Assembly (NCBI GenBank): GCA_937876095.1
Contig: CALFIE010000010.1
Location: 1-64,000, forward strand
DNA: 64,000 bases
Reading direction: 5' to 3'
Source: an uncultured Flavobacteriales bacterium
GTDB lineage: Bacteria; Bacteroidota; Bacteroidia; Flavobacteriales; Weeksellaceae
The position numbers and the translations under genes are program-made. Positions within the stretch are counted from its first letter, which is position 1, and the number at the start of each line of letters is the position of its first letter. The notes under the pieces were generated by a model that saw nothing but the letters and a program-made list of their open reading frames with translations, was not told where the DNA came from and made no database searches. Positions 23,856 through 33,048 of this stretch are shown here, piece after piece.

Positions 23856-25004
23856 TTAAAAATCCAAAACATCTTCATACTCCAACTTCAATCCATCCCA
23901 AATTAATTGTTGATCATATTTCAAAACACTATTTCTTGAATTTTTTTTCAAAAAATGATAATATTCTTGATCTTGCACCATTTTAAGCATTTCCTTCTCT
24001 ATCTCCACTTCATTTTTTGGTGGAATCAAAAAACCATTTTCACCATTTATGACAATTTCATTACAACCATTTATGTTGGTAACAATCGCAGGCAATTCCA
24101 TTGCCAAAGATTGCAAAACCACATTTGGGAAACCCTCTCTATAACTCGGGAAAACCAGCACATCACTTATTGCAAAATACGGTCGCACCTCTTCTTGATA
24201 TCCTACCGAAATAATTGCAGAATTATTTTCAATAATTGCCAAAGTCTCTGGTTTCAGTGGATCCAAATCATGTTCTAGTGGTCCAACCAAAAGCAATTTT
24301 ATGTTGGCATTTTCTTTTTGCACTTTTTCAAATGCGGCAACCAATTCATTAATTCCTTTATCTTTTACCAATCTACCTACGAAAATAAAAACAAAATCAT
24401 CATCTGAAATTCCCAGTTTTTGCTTTAAACTTATATTTTCATCAGTAGAAATTTCAGAAGGTGAAAAATATTGCAAATCAATACCATTGCTACTCCCATT
24501 ACCAATAACCATAAGCTTTTCAGCTTTGCAAAATTTTTGTTGAATGATGATTTTCTCCAAATTTTTGGAATTAGGATAGACTTTGGTTGCACAAACATAG
24601 GTCAATTTCTCCACTAAATTCAGTACTTTTCTTTTGAAGCCCGAAACTTCCAGCAAAGGTAAACCTGCAACCGTATGCAAACGAACTGGAACCTCTGCAA
24701 AATATGCTGCAATCATCGTAACTAGACCTGCTTTCGGAGTGTGAGAATGTACGATTTCAGGTTTTTCAGTTTTTAAAAATCGGTACAATTGCCAAATTGC
24801 TCGCAAATCTTTCAGTGGTGTAATTTGGCGAGTCATAGGAATTGCATGATACCTAACTCCAAATTTTTTGGCAGTTTTTTGTAGATTTTCTTCATCTGAA
24901 GAAACCGCAATTACCTCATAAAATTGGTTCATATAGAACAATTGTTCCCCCAAAAGTTTATTGAGAGATAGCGGAATAGTGGTAATGCGTACAAGTTTCT
25001 TCAT
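23856..25004 (-). CDS. Glycosyltransferase family 4, polysaccharide locus
   Basis: A 382-residue GT-B glycosyltransferase starting at MKKLVRITTIP; five extra upstream residues are possible. Visible features are HSHTPKAGLVTMIAAYFAEVP, the VRLHTVAGLPLL segment, the linker VFIFVGRLVKDKGINELVAAF (about residues 195-215), and the donor-site E-x7-E motif in PSYREGFPNVVLQSLAMELP. It should add one sugar to a lipid-linked repeat unit on the cytoplasmic face. It is the last gene of the locus. In related loci I would expect an initiating sugar transferase next to such a gene, but none is present here. Confidence 0.88.
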   Translation of the reverse strand: MKKLVRITTIPLSLNKLLGEQLFYMNQFYEVIAVSSDEENLQKTAKKFGVRYHAIPMTRQITPLKDLRAIWQLYRFLKTEKPEIVHSHTPKAGLVTMIAAYFAEVPVRLHTVAGLPLLEVSGFKRKVLNLVEKLTYVCATKVYPNSKNLEKIIIQQKFCKAEKLMVIGNGSSNGIDLQYFSPSEISTDENISLKQKLGISDDDFVFIFVGRLVKDKGINELVAAFEKVQKENANIKLLLVGPLEHDLDPLKPETLAIIENNSAIISVGYQEEVRPYFAISDVLVFPSYREGFPNVVLQSLAMELPAIVTNINGCNEIVINGENGFLIPPKNEVEIEKEMLKMVQDQEYYHFLKKNSRNSVLKYDQQLIWDGLKLEYEDVLDF

Positions 25005-25080
25005 ATTTTGAGTAAACAAAAATCATTCAACCTAATTTTTACTAATAATAAGGAAAACTAACCTTCATTATTTAAGATTA

Positions 25081-25088
25081 CAAAAGTA
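25081..25088 (-). promoter_or_regulatory. Candidate internal -7 element before the last glycosyltransferase
   Basis: The minus strand reads TACTTTTG, an exact TAnnTTTG match, 77 bp upstream of the gene start in a 161-bp gap inside the polysaccharide locus. Confidence 0.4.
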
Positions 25089-25165
25089 AAAAATAAAACC
25101 ATCTACTTATTTCTATAAATTCAAGATCACTAAATATGGATAATTAAAAATTTTAAACTAAAAAA

Positions 25166-26242
25166 TTAGTTGAATTTTTGATTATTAAAAATAACTGAAT
25201 ATAGTTGAACCAAAAGCACATACAAAATTGGTATTGCCATCGTCTTGGTTCGTACAATAATTCCAAAATTGGCATATGCAAAAACATACATCAAGCCAAA
25301 AAAGAATAAAAAAAGAATTCCAAAAATCCAGAAAACACTCCATTGGATTTTTTTAAAATTTTTAATGATAAGCAACATTGCAATCACCACTAATATAAGC
25401 AAAATCACATTCTCAACTCCTAAAATCTGGTAACGCCAATCTTGTTGCTCAAAAAGCAAGGGTCTGAAATAGAAAGTAAAAAATTTGTACAACAAATTAT
25501 ATTCATCTAATGGAACATAAGACGGTGTAGTTCTGAAAACTGCGATATGGCGGTGATAAATTCGCACCAGACTTGCAACTGGATTTTCTCCCAAATTGGC
25601 AATTTGTGCCAACAAAAAATAAAGAACAACTACCAACACGATAAATCCAGCTAAAACCATCCATTTTTTTACCGAGTTCAACGTTGATTTCCAAAAAAGC
25701 GCGATTACCAAAGACAACAAAAACACAAACGCAACATGCGGACGAAACAATGCCAGTAAAAGGAATAATACCAAAAATGGTAGATTGAAAATTCGGTTTT
25801 TCAAAATTTGACGCAACAGTAAAACCATTAATAGAAAAATGGGTGATTCTTTACCAATATTCGAGGCCCAAAAATGCAAATTAGGCAACAAGATAAGTGT
25901 AAAAACGAGTGATTTTATATAAAAATTAGTATTAAAATTAGTTTGTTCCTCTAAAATTTTTAATAAAAAATAAAAACCAATTCCACTGATGATATTGAAG
26001 ATTAAAAACCCGCTCCAAAATGGTAAATGCAAGTATTTCACCAACGGAAAGGTACAAAACTGCAAAAAATCGGTTCCTGGTTTCAGAAAATCTGACCAAT
26101 GAATGTTTGTCATCTCAACATAGTGAAAACAATATTTATGTGCATCTGCAGGTGCATCTTTTACCAAATACCAAGCAATAGCAGCAAATGCAAGATGATA
26201 CAAAAGCAACAATTGGTACTGATAATTTTTGAGAAAAGACAT
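25166..26242 (-). CDS. Polytopic membrane protein, Wzy/EpsG-like candidate polymerase (copy B)
   Basis: A 358-residue membrane protein with about 9-10 hydrophobic helices. The hydrophilic motif LPNLHFWASNIGKES (about residue 118) is followed by ALFRPHVAF, FTFYFRPLLFEQQDW, and a C-terminal NFGIIVRTKTMAIPILYV. Very similar motifs occur in the same order in the protein encoded at 28319-29515, so the two are paralogues. Context (Wzx, glycosyltransferases) and topology suggest repeat-unit polymerase function; this is inference. It starts 4 bp after asnB. Confidence 0.7.
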   Translation of the reverse strand: MSFLKNYQYQLLLLYHLAFAAIAWYLVKDAPADAHKYCFHYVEMTNIHWSDFLKPGTDFLQFCTFPLVKYLHLPFWSGFLIFNIISGIGFYFLLKILEEQTNFNTNFYIKSLVFTLILLPNLHFWASNIGKESPIFLLMVLLLRQILKNRIFNLPFLVLFLLLALFRPHVAFVFLLSLVIALFWKSTLNSVKKWMVLAGFIVLVVVLYFLLAQIANLGENPVASLVRIYHRHIAVFRTTPSYVPLDEYNLLYKFFTFYFRPLLFEQQDWRYQILGVENVILLILVVIAMLLIIKNFKKIQWSVFWIFGILFLFFFGLMYVFAYANFGIIVRTKTMAIPILYVLLVQLYSVIFNNQKFN

Positions 26243-26245
26243 TTT

Positions 26246-28141
26246 TTACAATTTTTGATACGTATTTACATACCATTTCTGAAAACAAAAATACGTCCAA
26301 ACTTTGAAGGTTTGGTCAGACTTTCCGTTTAAGTGATTTTGCACCAGATTTTGTACATAATCCACCGAAAAAAGCTGTTGGTTTTCTAAAAATTTTCGGT
26401 CGTTATACGATAGCAATTCATCCCGCAAATGTTGCCGTAACCAATTACCAATAGGAACACCAAATCCTTTTTTGGATTGCTCCAAAAAATTTGGCGGGAA
26501 ATCACTTTTAAAACTTTCTTTTAATAAATGTTTTTTGTTCCAGCCTCGCAGCAAAAAATGTTCGGGCAAACTGGCATTGAAATCCCAAATTTTCTTGTTG
26601 AGAAAAGGCGCTCTACATTCCAATGAAGCAAGCATACTGGTGCGATCTACTTTGGTCAACATATCGCCTTCTAAACTCACCAATTTATCAATATTTCTAA
26701 ATTCGGTAAGTGTTTTTGCACTGTACGAAGTTTGTTTTTTATAAAAATCAAAAATATCTTTCTCTACTTTTTGCGTAGAAAATAATTGTGGAATTTCTTT
26801 GCCAGAAAATCCTAAAGAAATGATGTTGAAATAGAAATCATCTTGATAATCAATCGCTTTGATGGCTTTCAGAAATTGAAACTGAATTCCTCTTTTATCT
26901 GATGAAGATTCCAAAATTTTGGTAGAAAATTGTTGAAAATAACTAAAAACAGCTTTTGGAAAAACAGAAGTTATACGCTTGTTGAGTTTACCTATGTAAT
27001 ATTTGTTGTAACCACCGTACATTTCATCTCCACCATCACCAGTAAGTGCAACCTTCACAAATTTTCTGGTTTTCTCTGCAACAAAATACGTTGGTAGTGC
27101 AGAAGAATCAGCAAAAGGTTCATCGAAATTCAGGAGAATTTCCTTCATTTTATCTTTAATTTCTTGCGGTTTCAAGATAAATTCGTGGTGATTGCTGCCA
27201 ATTATTTTGGCTACCGTTCTGGATTTTTCGGTTTCATTGTAAGATTTTTCATCAAAACCAACTGAGAAGGTTTCAATTTTCTGATCAGAATTTTTGGCTA
27301 AAAGCAAAGAGACAATAGAGGAATCTACGCCACCCGAAAGAAAAGTTCCTAGCGGAACATCTGCAATACTTCTGCTCAAAACACTTTCTGTAAGTAATTT
27401 TCTGGTTTTTTTCTTGGCTTGATCTAAGGTAATTATCTCCGTAATTTCTTCAGAATTGTTATGTGAAATTGGGAAAACCTGGTATGATTTTGTTTGCAAA
27501 TCTATTTCCAAAAAATGATTGGCTTCTAATTTTTGCACCTCATCATAAATAGTGAAAGGAGCAGGAATATAAGTCAATCTAAAAAACAACTCCATTCCCA
27601 TTGTTGAAATTGTTGGCTTAGATTTCAACATCGGAACCAGAGATTTCAGTTCAGATGACCAAATAAATTGGTCATTATTTTGGATATAATAAAGTGGTTT
27701 CTCACCAAAAAAATCTCGTGCGAGAATTATTTTTTGTTTAATTCTATCATAGATGCAAAACGCAAACATACCATCTAATTTCCCAAAAGAATCGGTACCA
27801 TATTGCTCATACATTTTCAAAATAACTTCGGTATCAGAACTGGTTTTAAAAACAACACCCAATTTTTCTAAATCTAATTTCAACGATTGGTAATTGTAAA
27901 TTTCCCCATTGAAAACCAATACCAAATTTCGGTCATCTGAAAAAAAAGGTTGATTTCCGGAACTTAGATCTATAATAGAAAGTCGTCTCATACCAATTCC
28001 CAAAGAAAAATCGGGAGTTTCTTCGGTATAGATTCCTTCTTCATCTGGACCACGATGTATAATAGCATCGTTCATTGTATGCAGTTTAGCTACTACATTC
28101 CCAGATGAATTATACGTAATAAATCCATTGATACCACACAT
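26246..28141 (-). CDS. asnB: Asparagine synthase-type glutamine amidotransferase in the polysaccharide locus
   Basis: A 631-residue two-domain enzyme beginning MCGINGFITYN. Cys2 is the glutaminase nucleophile, so I place the start at 28141 and reject an 18-residue in-frame extension. The N-terminal Ntn domain shows RGPDEEGIY and MRRLSIIDLSSGNQPF. The C-terminal synthetase domain has the PP-loop LSGGVDSS (about residue 265) and LTGDGGDEMYGGYNKYY. General family function is amide transfer from glutamine to an ATP-activated carboxylate. Next to UDP-HexNAcA genes it more likely amidates a uronic acid (as WbpS does in Pseudomonas aeruginosa O6) than makes free asparagine, but the two cannot be told apart by sequence. 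Confidence 0.9.
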   Translation of the reverse strand: MCGINGFITYNSSGNVVAKLHTMNDAIIHRGPDEEGIYTEETPDFSLGIGMRRLSIIDLSSGNQPFFSDDRNLVLVFNGEIYNYQSLKLDLEKLGVVFKTSSDTEVILKMYEQYGTDSFGKLDGMFAFCIYDRIKQKIILARDFFGEKPLYYIQNNDQFIWSSELKSLVPMLKSKPTISTMGMELFFRLTYIPAPFTIYDEVQKLEANHFLEIDLQTKSYQVFPISHNNSEEITEIITLDQAKKKTRKLLTESVLSRSIADVPLGTFLSGGVDSSIVSLLLAKNSDQKIETFSVGFDEKSYNETEKSRTVAKIIGSNHHEFILKPQEIKDKMKEILLNFDEPFADSSALPTYFVAEKTRKFVKVALTGDGGDEMYGGYNKYYIGKLNKRITSVFPKAVFSYFQQFSTKILESSSDKRGIQFQFLKAIKAIDYQDDFYFNIISLGFSGKEIPQLFSTQKVEKDIFDFYKKQTSYSAKTLTEFRNIDKLVSLEGDMLTKVDRTSMLASLECRAPFLNKKIWDFNASLPEHFLLRGWNKKHLLKESFKSDFPPNFLEQSKKGFGVPIGNWLRQHLRDELLSYNDRKFLENQQLFSVDYVQNLVQNHLNGKSDQTFKVWTYFCFQKWYVNTYQKL

Positions 28142-28216
28142 TTGTTGTTTTATGTTGCCTTTCAGCTTTGTGATTGCATGATCGAAATTCAGCAATCTAT
28201 TTCTATTTTTTTATAA

Positions 28217-28224
28217 CAAATTTA
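28217..28224 (-). promoter_or_regulatory. Candidate internal -7 element before asnB
   Basis: The minus strand reads TAAATTTG, an exact TAnnTTTG match, 76 bp upstream of asnB in a 177-bp gap that breaks the otherwise tight locus. Confidence 0.4.
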
Positions 28225-28318
28225 GTTTAATTCATTCAAATATCTATAATATTTGGCTTAAAAAATTATTAAATTGAAAACAAATTCTTTTAAACACTGA
28301 CTATTCTATAAATTACTA

Positions 28319-29515
28319 CTATTCACTTTCTTGTTGTAATTTTTCCAGATGCTTTTTTCGTAGAAATTCAAATTTTGTTTGGTAAGATAGTGCCCACAAA
28401 CAATAGAGCAGCAATCCTGGTAAAAACATATTCCTCATCCTGATCATAATTCCCAAATTACCAAGAGATTGAGAGAAAAGAACCGTTCCTAAAATTACAA
28501 AAATCAGCATTCCTTTAATTAAAAAAGGTGCAGCACGAAAAGTATCTAATGTTCTGAATTTAAAAGATTTATAGACCAATATTAACAATAATAAATTCTC
28601 TATTGAAACAATGGCTCCCAAAACATTGTGCACATCAAAAAACAAAGGGCGAAAAAGAAAGGTAAATACTTTCATAGGAAATGGATAACTCGATATATCT
28701 ATCGAAGAACCGGAACCAACTGTTAAACCTTTTGCTTGTTCTGCACCACGTTCTGAAATGCTTGCAATAGAGGTGTTTTCTAATTTTACAAATTCCATTA
28801 CCGTAGGTAAAATAGCAGCACTAACACCGAAAAGTATCACCGAAAACGCAATTTTCTTAAATCCTGAAACATTTCCACCAAAAATATACGCCAAACCGAA
28901 AGAAACAGACAGTAATAATACAACATGCGGACGAATTGCAAATGCTAATAATAATGAAATGATGATCAGCGGAATTCTCCTTTTTATATTCAGTAAACTA
29001 AAACCAAACAAACCTATACAAGTAAAAAGCAAGGTGTCTTTACCAATTCCTGAAGACCAAAAATGCAAATTGGGCGCAAAAAAAACGAGTGGAAAAGCCA
29101 AATATCCCAAGAAAAAACTGTGATACGGAATCAACGTCAGTGCTATAGAAAAAAAACAACAAACACCTATTACTCCAATAAAACTAAAAAACATGGAATT
29201 ACTAAAAAAAGACATATCCAAAACATGCGATGGAAAATAGTTAAACGCCTCCATAAAACGAGTTCCCTTTTCGGAGAAAAGCACAGTTTCTAAATCATCT
29301 ATGGTCATCAATTTTCCATATTGCCAATATCCATAAGCATCACCACCACCATTATTGGTATACAAGAAAAATACAAATCCTAAAATAAAATGAAAAATAA
29401 TCAGTTTTTTTAACCACGGAATGTATTTCTTCTCCTTTTTACCAAGAAAAAGATTGGGTAATTGTAATCCTAAAACCACAAACAGAACCAACCAAAATAC
29501 ATCAAATAATGCCAT
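28319..29515 (-). CDS. Polytopic membrane protein, Wzy/EpsG-like candidate polymerase (copy A)
   Basis: A 398-residue protein with about ten membrane helices. Landmarks are NNGGGDAYGYWQYGK (about residue 55), FAPNLHFWSSGIGKDT (about residue 148), AFAIRPHVVLL, FTFLFRPLFFDVHN and LGNLGIMIRMRNMFLPGLL. These parallel the protein at 25166-26242, which is shorter and lacks the N-terminal block. An undecaprenyl-linked repeat-unit polymerase is the best guess from topology and neighbours, with one copy possibly doing something else. It overlaps the upstream glycosyltransferase gene by 14 bp. Confidence 0.72.
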   Translation of the reverse strand: MALFDVFWLVLFVVLGLQLPNLFLGKKEKKYIPWLKKLIIFHFILGFVFFLYTNNGGGDAYGYWQYGKLMTIDDLETVLFSEKGTRFMEAFNYFPSHVLDMSFFSNSMFFSFIGVIGVCCFFSIALTLIPYHSFFLGYLAFPLVFFAPNLHFWSSGIGKDTLLFTCIGLFGFSLLNIKRRIPLIIISLLLAFAIRPHVVLLLSVSFGLAYIFGGNVSGFKKIAFSVILFGVSAAILPTVMEFVKLENTSIASISERGAEQAKGLTVGSGSSIDISSYPFPMKVFTFLFRPLFFDVHNVLGAIVSIENLLLLILVYKSFKFRTLDTFRAAPFLIKGMLIFVILGTVLFSQSLGNLGIMIRMRNMFLPGLLLYCLWALSYQTKFEFLRKKHLEKLQQESE

Positions 29516-30569
29516 TTAATCTATTGATTAATAGTTTACTAGTCAACGCTAAATTATATTTTTCTACCACTATTTTCCTACCTTCTTTACCAAAAACTGG
29601 GAGTAATTCTCTGTTTTCCAAATAGGTGTAGATTGCATTTTGCCAATCTATTTCTTCGGTAGCTAAGAACCCATTTTTACGCTCTTTAACAATTTCTGCA
29701 TTCACACCAACATCAGATGCAATTACAGGTATTCCTGAAGCCATATATTGTATCAATTTATAGCCGCATTTACCTTGTTCCCAAGGTGAATTATCAAGAG
29801 GCATAAATCCAACATCTATTTTTTGTAAATTTTCTGCTTCGGTTGCTTCTGACCAAGGTAGATATACGATATCTAACGTAGAAGAAATTTCATTGGAAGT
29901 CCCTATTAAATATAATTTTAAAGAATGTTCTTTTGCTATTTTTTCTAAAACTGGAATAATTTTCACCATATATTTTTGGGTAGAAGCACTCCCAATCCAA
30001 CCCAAATTGAGGGTGGTATTTTTATCTAAATTAAAATCAGATTTCGCTTGGTACCTATCTACATCTACTACCGTTGGGAAAATTTCCACATTTTTGGCTC
30101 CCGATTTTTTGGCATAGTCAGCTAAATAAGCATTTCCTGCCAAAACACAGCAACTGTTTTTCATGACCGTTGCAATTTTGTTGCCCAAAAAAAATCTCAA
30201 CAATGCAGATGAATGTAAATTGTAGTTATGGAACACTGCATCATCATAATCAGACATATATTGCACCCCCAATTTTGAAAAAAACACTTCAAACCAAGCC
30301 GGAAAATATGGGAAAAGCTCATCATCTATCACAATCTTGTCATAAGAAAAAACCTGAAACAGCTTGAAAAATCTTTTGAAATACGCCTTCAAAACTCCCA
30401 ATTTAGACACCTTTTTTTTGGCGTATAAATCTATGAGGTATTGGTCACAAAATAAGGGGGAAACATGCACTTCTATCCCACTCTTTTCCAAATAAGGAAA
30501 GTACTGATAACAGCGCAATCTGCTACTTGCACCTAATCTGGTGTATTTAGTGAAATAGAGTACCTTCAT
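29502..30569 (-). CDS. Glycosyltransferase, GT-B type
   Basis: A 355-residue cytoplasmic protein with a GT4-like architecture. The N-terminus KVLYFTKYTRLGASSRLRCYQYFPYLE suits an acceptor domain. The C-terminal half has LNLGWIGSASTQKYM (phosphate loop/linker), PLDNSPWEQGKCGYKLIQYMASGIPVIAS (donor-site region with K and E/Q contacts), and a final YNLALTSKLLINRL helix. The sugar specificity is not readable. It lies 18 bp downstream of a GT2 gene and overlaps the polymerase candidate by 14 bp. Confidence 0.85.
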   Translation of the reverse strand: MKVLYFTKYTRLGASSRLRCYQYFPYLEKSGIEVHVSPLFCDQYLIDLYAKKKVSKLGVLKAYFKRFFKLFQVFSYDKIVIDDELFPYFPAWFEVFFSKLGVQYMSDYDDAVFHNYNLHSSALLRFFLGNKIATVMKNSCCVLAGNAYLADYAKKSGAKNVEIFPTVVDVDRYQAKSDFNLDKNTTLNLGWIGSASTQKYMVKIIPVLEKIAKEHSLKLYLIGTSNEISSTLDIVYLPWSEATEAENLQKIDVGFMPLDNSPWEQGKCGYKLIQYMASGIPVIASDVGVNAEIVKERKNGFLATEEIDWQNAIYTYLENRELLPVFGKEGRKIVVEKYNLALTSKLLINRLNGII

Positions 30570-30587
30570 TATGATCCGACCTACTTT

Positions 30588-31325
30588 TTAAATTTTAGTA
30601 AAATTTTTAAAAATTCTCATTACAAATATAAGCAATTGTAATGGCTTGTTTTTTTCGGTCAACATTTGCACTTTGAAACCATCTGTAAGTGTGTTTAGAA
30701 AATCGCGATTGCTAACTCCGTCTGTAGCATAAAAACCCGCTTCAAAATCTGCGACATGTCTACTTGCACCACTTTTGCAAACTTGTTTTACAAATAATGA
30801 ATCTGCTGTAATTGGGAAAAATTTAGAATACAATCCAAATTTCTGATGAAGTGATTTCTTGATTAGTGTACCAACCGAATGTGATGCAATGTATGCATGC
30901 GAAGCATACAACCAAGATTTATTTTCTTTAATTTTTATTAAGCCATTTTTGGTTCTTACTTGTGCTGCAACAATATCATAGGGTTTTTCAGTAATACATT
31001 TGCAATATGAATTGATGGCATTTGGAAATAGATAATCATCTGAACCAATCACCAAATAATATTCTGCATTGGCTGCAAGAACTCCACGATTAAGGGCATC
31101 ATAAATTCCGAAATCTTTTTGTGATGAAATAATTACAGGAAAATCTGCGATAGAACCAATAATTTCTAAAGTATTATCGGAAGAACCACCATCTACTACA
31201 ATCCATTCAAAATTTTTGCTGGTTTGTTGTAACAGAGAATCCTTCAGTTTTGCAATGGTTGCAGAACTGTTGTAAGTGGCTGTAATCACACTGATTTTTG
31301 GTGTTTCTGTAGCTACTTTCATCAT
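30588..31325 (-). CDS. Glycosyltransferase family 2
   Basis: A 245-residue GT-A enzyme. KISVITATYNSSATIAKL (about residues 9-26) begins the nucleotide-binding fold, WIVVDGGSSDNT follows, and the DxD-like motif is in VIGSDDYLFP (about residue 93). The acceptor domain ends with a basic helix. Two in-frame ATGs (MMK) are adjacent and the first abuts the stop of the previous gene. It transfers a sugar to the repeat unit; specificity unknown. Confidence 0.88.
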   Translation of the reverse strand: MMKVATETPKISVITATYNSSATIAKLKDSLLQQTSKNFEWIVVDGGSSDNTLEIIGSIADFPVIISSQKDFGIYDALNRGVLAANAEYYLVIGSDDYLFPNAINSYCKCITEKPYDIVAAQVRTKNGLIKIKENKSWLYASHAYIASHSVGTLIKKSLHQKFGLYSKFFPITADSLFVKQVCKSGASRHVADFEAGFYATDGVSNRDFLNTLTDGFKVQMLTEKNKPLQLLIFVMRIFKNFTKI

Positions 31326-32282
31326 CTAAAATGGAATTTTTTGATAAAAATTCATAATTAAATTCAAATTTCTCCCAAAAATTTTGCGCAAAATTTTCCT
31401 CGGAATAGAACTGGTGAAAAATATTCTTGCACTGAATTTATCTGCTTCAGTATTTGGCAAGATTATTTCTGGGTGTTGCATTGGGAATTGCATCGCGCTA
31501 CTTTCGGTAAAACTATTCATGGTATTGCTCGTGTGATTATGGGTTGCATCTTGCCCAAATCCAATATTTTTAATCAGATTTTTGTTGGGTAAAATTGCAA
31601 GCATATTTTGCGACCAAACTGCAACTGTCCATTGTGCGTCCCAACCTGGATGTTTGTTGCTCAATACATTACCTATACTTCTTTGCCAATGTTTTCTCTC
31701 GTCTTTATCTATGGTTACCGAATCTAAATATTTATTTTGATTGATGTTTTTCCAAATTTTGGCATCTACATCATAAAACTTCCAGGCACGTCGCCAAGTT
31801 GCCCATCCCCAAATATGAGTATGTCTAGAGAAAAAATAACTACATTCTGTTCTGCTAATTCCCAACTGATCATTATAACCAGAAATCATTGCAATCCGAT
31901 CATCATTTTTATACCGATCTAGAAGTTCTTCGCAATAGTTGAAAAAAGATAAATCTGGTATGATGTCGTCTTCTAAAATAATCGCTTGTTCCTCTCTTTT
32001 AAAAACCTGATTTAGACCATTTGGAATATTATTTCTAATGCCTACATTTTCTTCTGCATAGATTTTGGTCAAATCGCAATCCCAATTTATTTGGTCGAAA
32101 ATCGCTCGCACTTCTTGGCATTTTACCACATCATTTGCATTGTTTTTTCGGGGACCATCTGCAAGAATGTACAATTTTTTGGGGCGCACTTTTGCAACCA
32201 CTTCAAAAACTTCTTGGGTAGTTTCTGGTCGGTTAAAAACACACAACACAACTGGTGTAGTAAAATGACTAAAATCCTCCAT
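31326..32282 (-). CDS. Nucleotide-diphospho-sugar transferase-like glycosyltransferase
   Basis: A 318-residue GT-A-like protein. FTTPVVLCVFNRPETTQEVF starts the fold, KKLYILADGPRKNN follows, and the metal/donor motif is in IILEDDIIPDLSFF (about residue 106). THIWGWATWRRAWKFYD (about residues 155-171) and the HPGWDAQWTVAVW segment recall the HlpA/GNT-I-like group in bacterial polysaccharide loci. The stop is immediately followed by the next start codon, so translation is probably coupled. The donor sugar is unknown. Confidence 0.8.
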   Translation of the reverse strand: MEDFSHFTTPVVLCVFNRPETTQEVFEVVAKVRPKKLYILADGPRKNNANDVVKCQEVRAIFDQINWDCDLTKIYAEENVGIRNNIPNGLNQVFKREEQAIILEDDIIPDLSFFNYCEELLDRYKNDDRIAMISGYNDQLGISRTECSYFFSRHTHIWGWATWRRAWKFYDVDAKIWKNINQNKYLDSVTIDKDERKHWQRSIGNVLSNKHPGWDAQWTVAVWSQNMLAILPNKNLIKNIGFGQDATHNHTSNTMNSFTESSAMQFPMQHPEIILPNTEADKFSARIFFTSSIPRKILRKIFGRNLNLIMNFYQKIPF

Positions 32283-32288
32283 ATTTTT

Positions 32289-33044
32289 TTAATAATCAGG
32301 AATTAGGTGTAGAAAATTATTTTTTACAAAAAATCCTTCTACTTGCTGAATCACCTCGTTTTCCCGATTGGTGTAACCTGGCGAAAAAAACACCGGACTG
32401 AAATCTAATTCCTGTAATAATTTTAGCATTTCACAATAAGATTTTCCGCCTTCGTACAAAGGAATAAAAGACAATTCTAATTGTATGATTTGTATGCGCT
32501 CTTTTAATAAATTTTTGGCTCCAAGTAATACCCTATCTTCAAAACCTTGAGTATCTATTTTTAAAAATAGATTTTCGCCAGAAACTTCGTTGCTCAATTG
32601 ATCTAAGGTGTAAACCTGTACTTTTTCTTCTGAAACTATGCTTGCAGAAGGCGCATTTTTGGTGTGGTTTTTTTTCACTTTCAAAATTGAACTGCTGTGT
32701 ACATTTTCTGAAATATGAATGGTGATTTGTTCCTCTTTATCGCCAATTGCGCAAGGTCGAAAAACTTGCCAATTTGGATATTTTTCTGCATTTTTTTTTA
32801 GTTCTGTATGAGCAATTTGCAAGGGTTCAAAAGAAATAATGGTCTTGTTAAAACCAGCATCCATCAAATCAAACGCAAACTGACCAATATTGGCACCGAC
32901 ATCTAAAGTGGTATCTATCTTCAAAATCTGCAGTAATTTTTGAAGTTCTATCAGATGATTATTTTTGCCAAAATATCGTTCGACATTTAAACCAAGTGGA
33001 TGCAGCAGTGTATCAAAAATATTTTTTAGGGTGGTTCTCATCAA
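32289..33044 (-). CDS. FkbM-family methyltransferase
   Basis: A 251-residue SAM-dependent methyltransferase. The SAM loop is TLDVGANIGQFAFDL (about residues 45-59). IISFEPLQIAHTEL carries the acidic ribose-binding residue. FLKIDTQGFEDRVLLGA (about residues 160-176) is the FkbM hallmark, followed by IQLELSFIPLYEGG. In a polysaccharide locus it probably O-methylates a sugar hydroxyl, either on the repeat unit or as a chain-capping step. The gaps are 6 bp downstream and 4 bp upstream. Confidence 0.88.
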   Translation of the reverse strand: MMRTTLKNIFDTLLHPLGLNVERYFGKNNHLIELQKLLQILKIDTTLDVGANIGQFAFDLMDAGFNKTIISFEPLQIAHTELKKNAEKYPNWQVFRPCAIGDKEEQITIHISENVHSSSILKVKKNHTKNAPSASIVSEEKVQVYTLDQLSNEVSGENLFLKIDTQGFEDRVLLGAKNLLKERIQIIQLELSFIPLYEGGKSYCEMLKLLQELDFSPVFFSPGYTNRENEVIQQVEGFFVKNNFLHLIPDY

Positions 33045-33048
33045 AAAT

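Noticed and set aside
28142..28195. Longer asnB start adding 18 residues
   Set aside because: Cys must directly follow the initiator Met to act as the glutaminase nucleophile.
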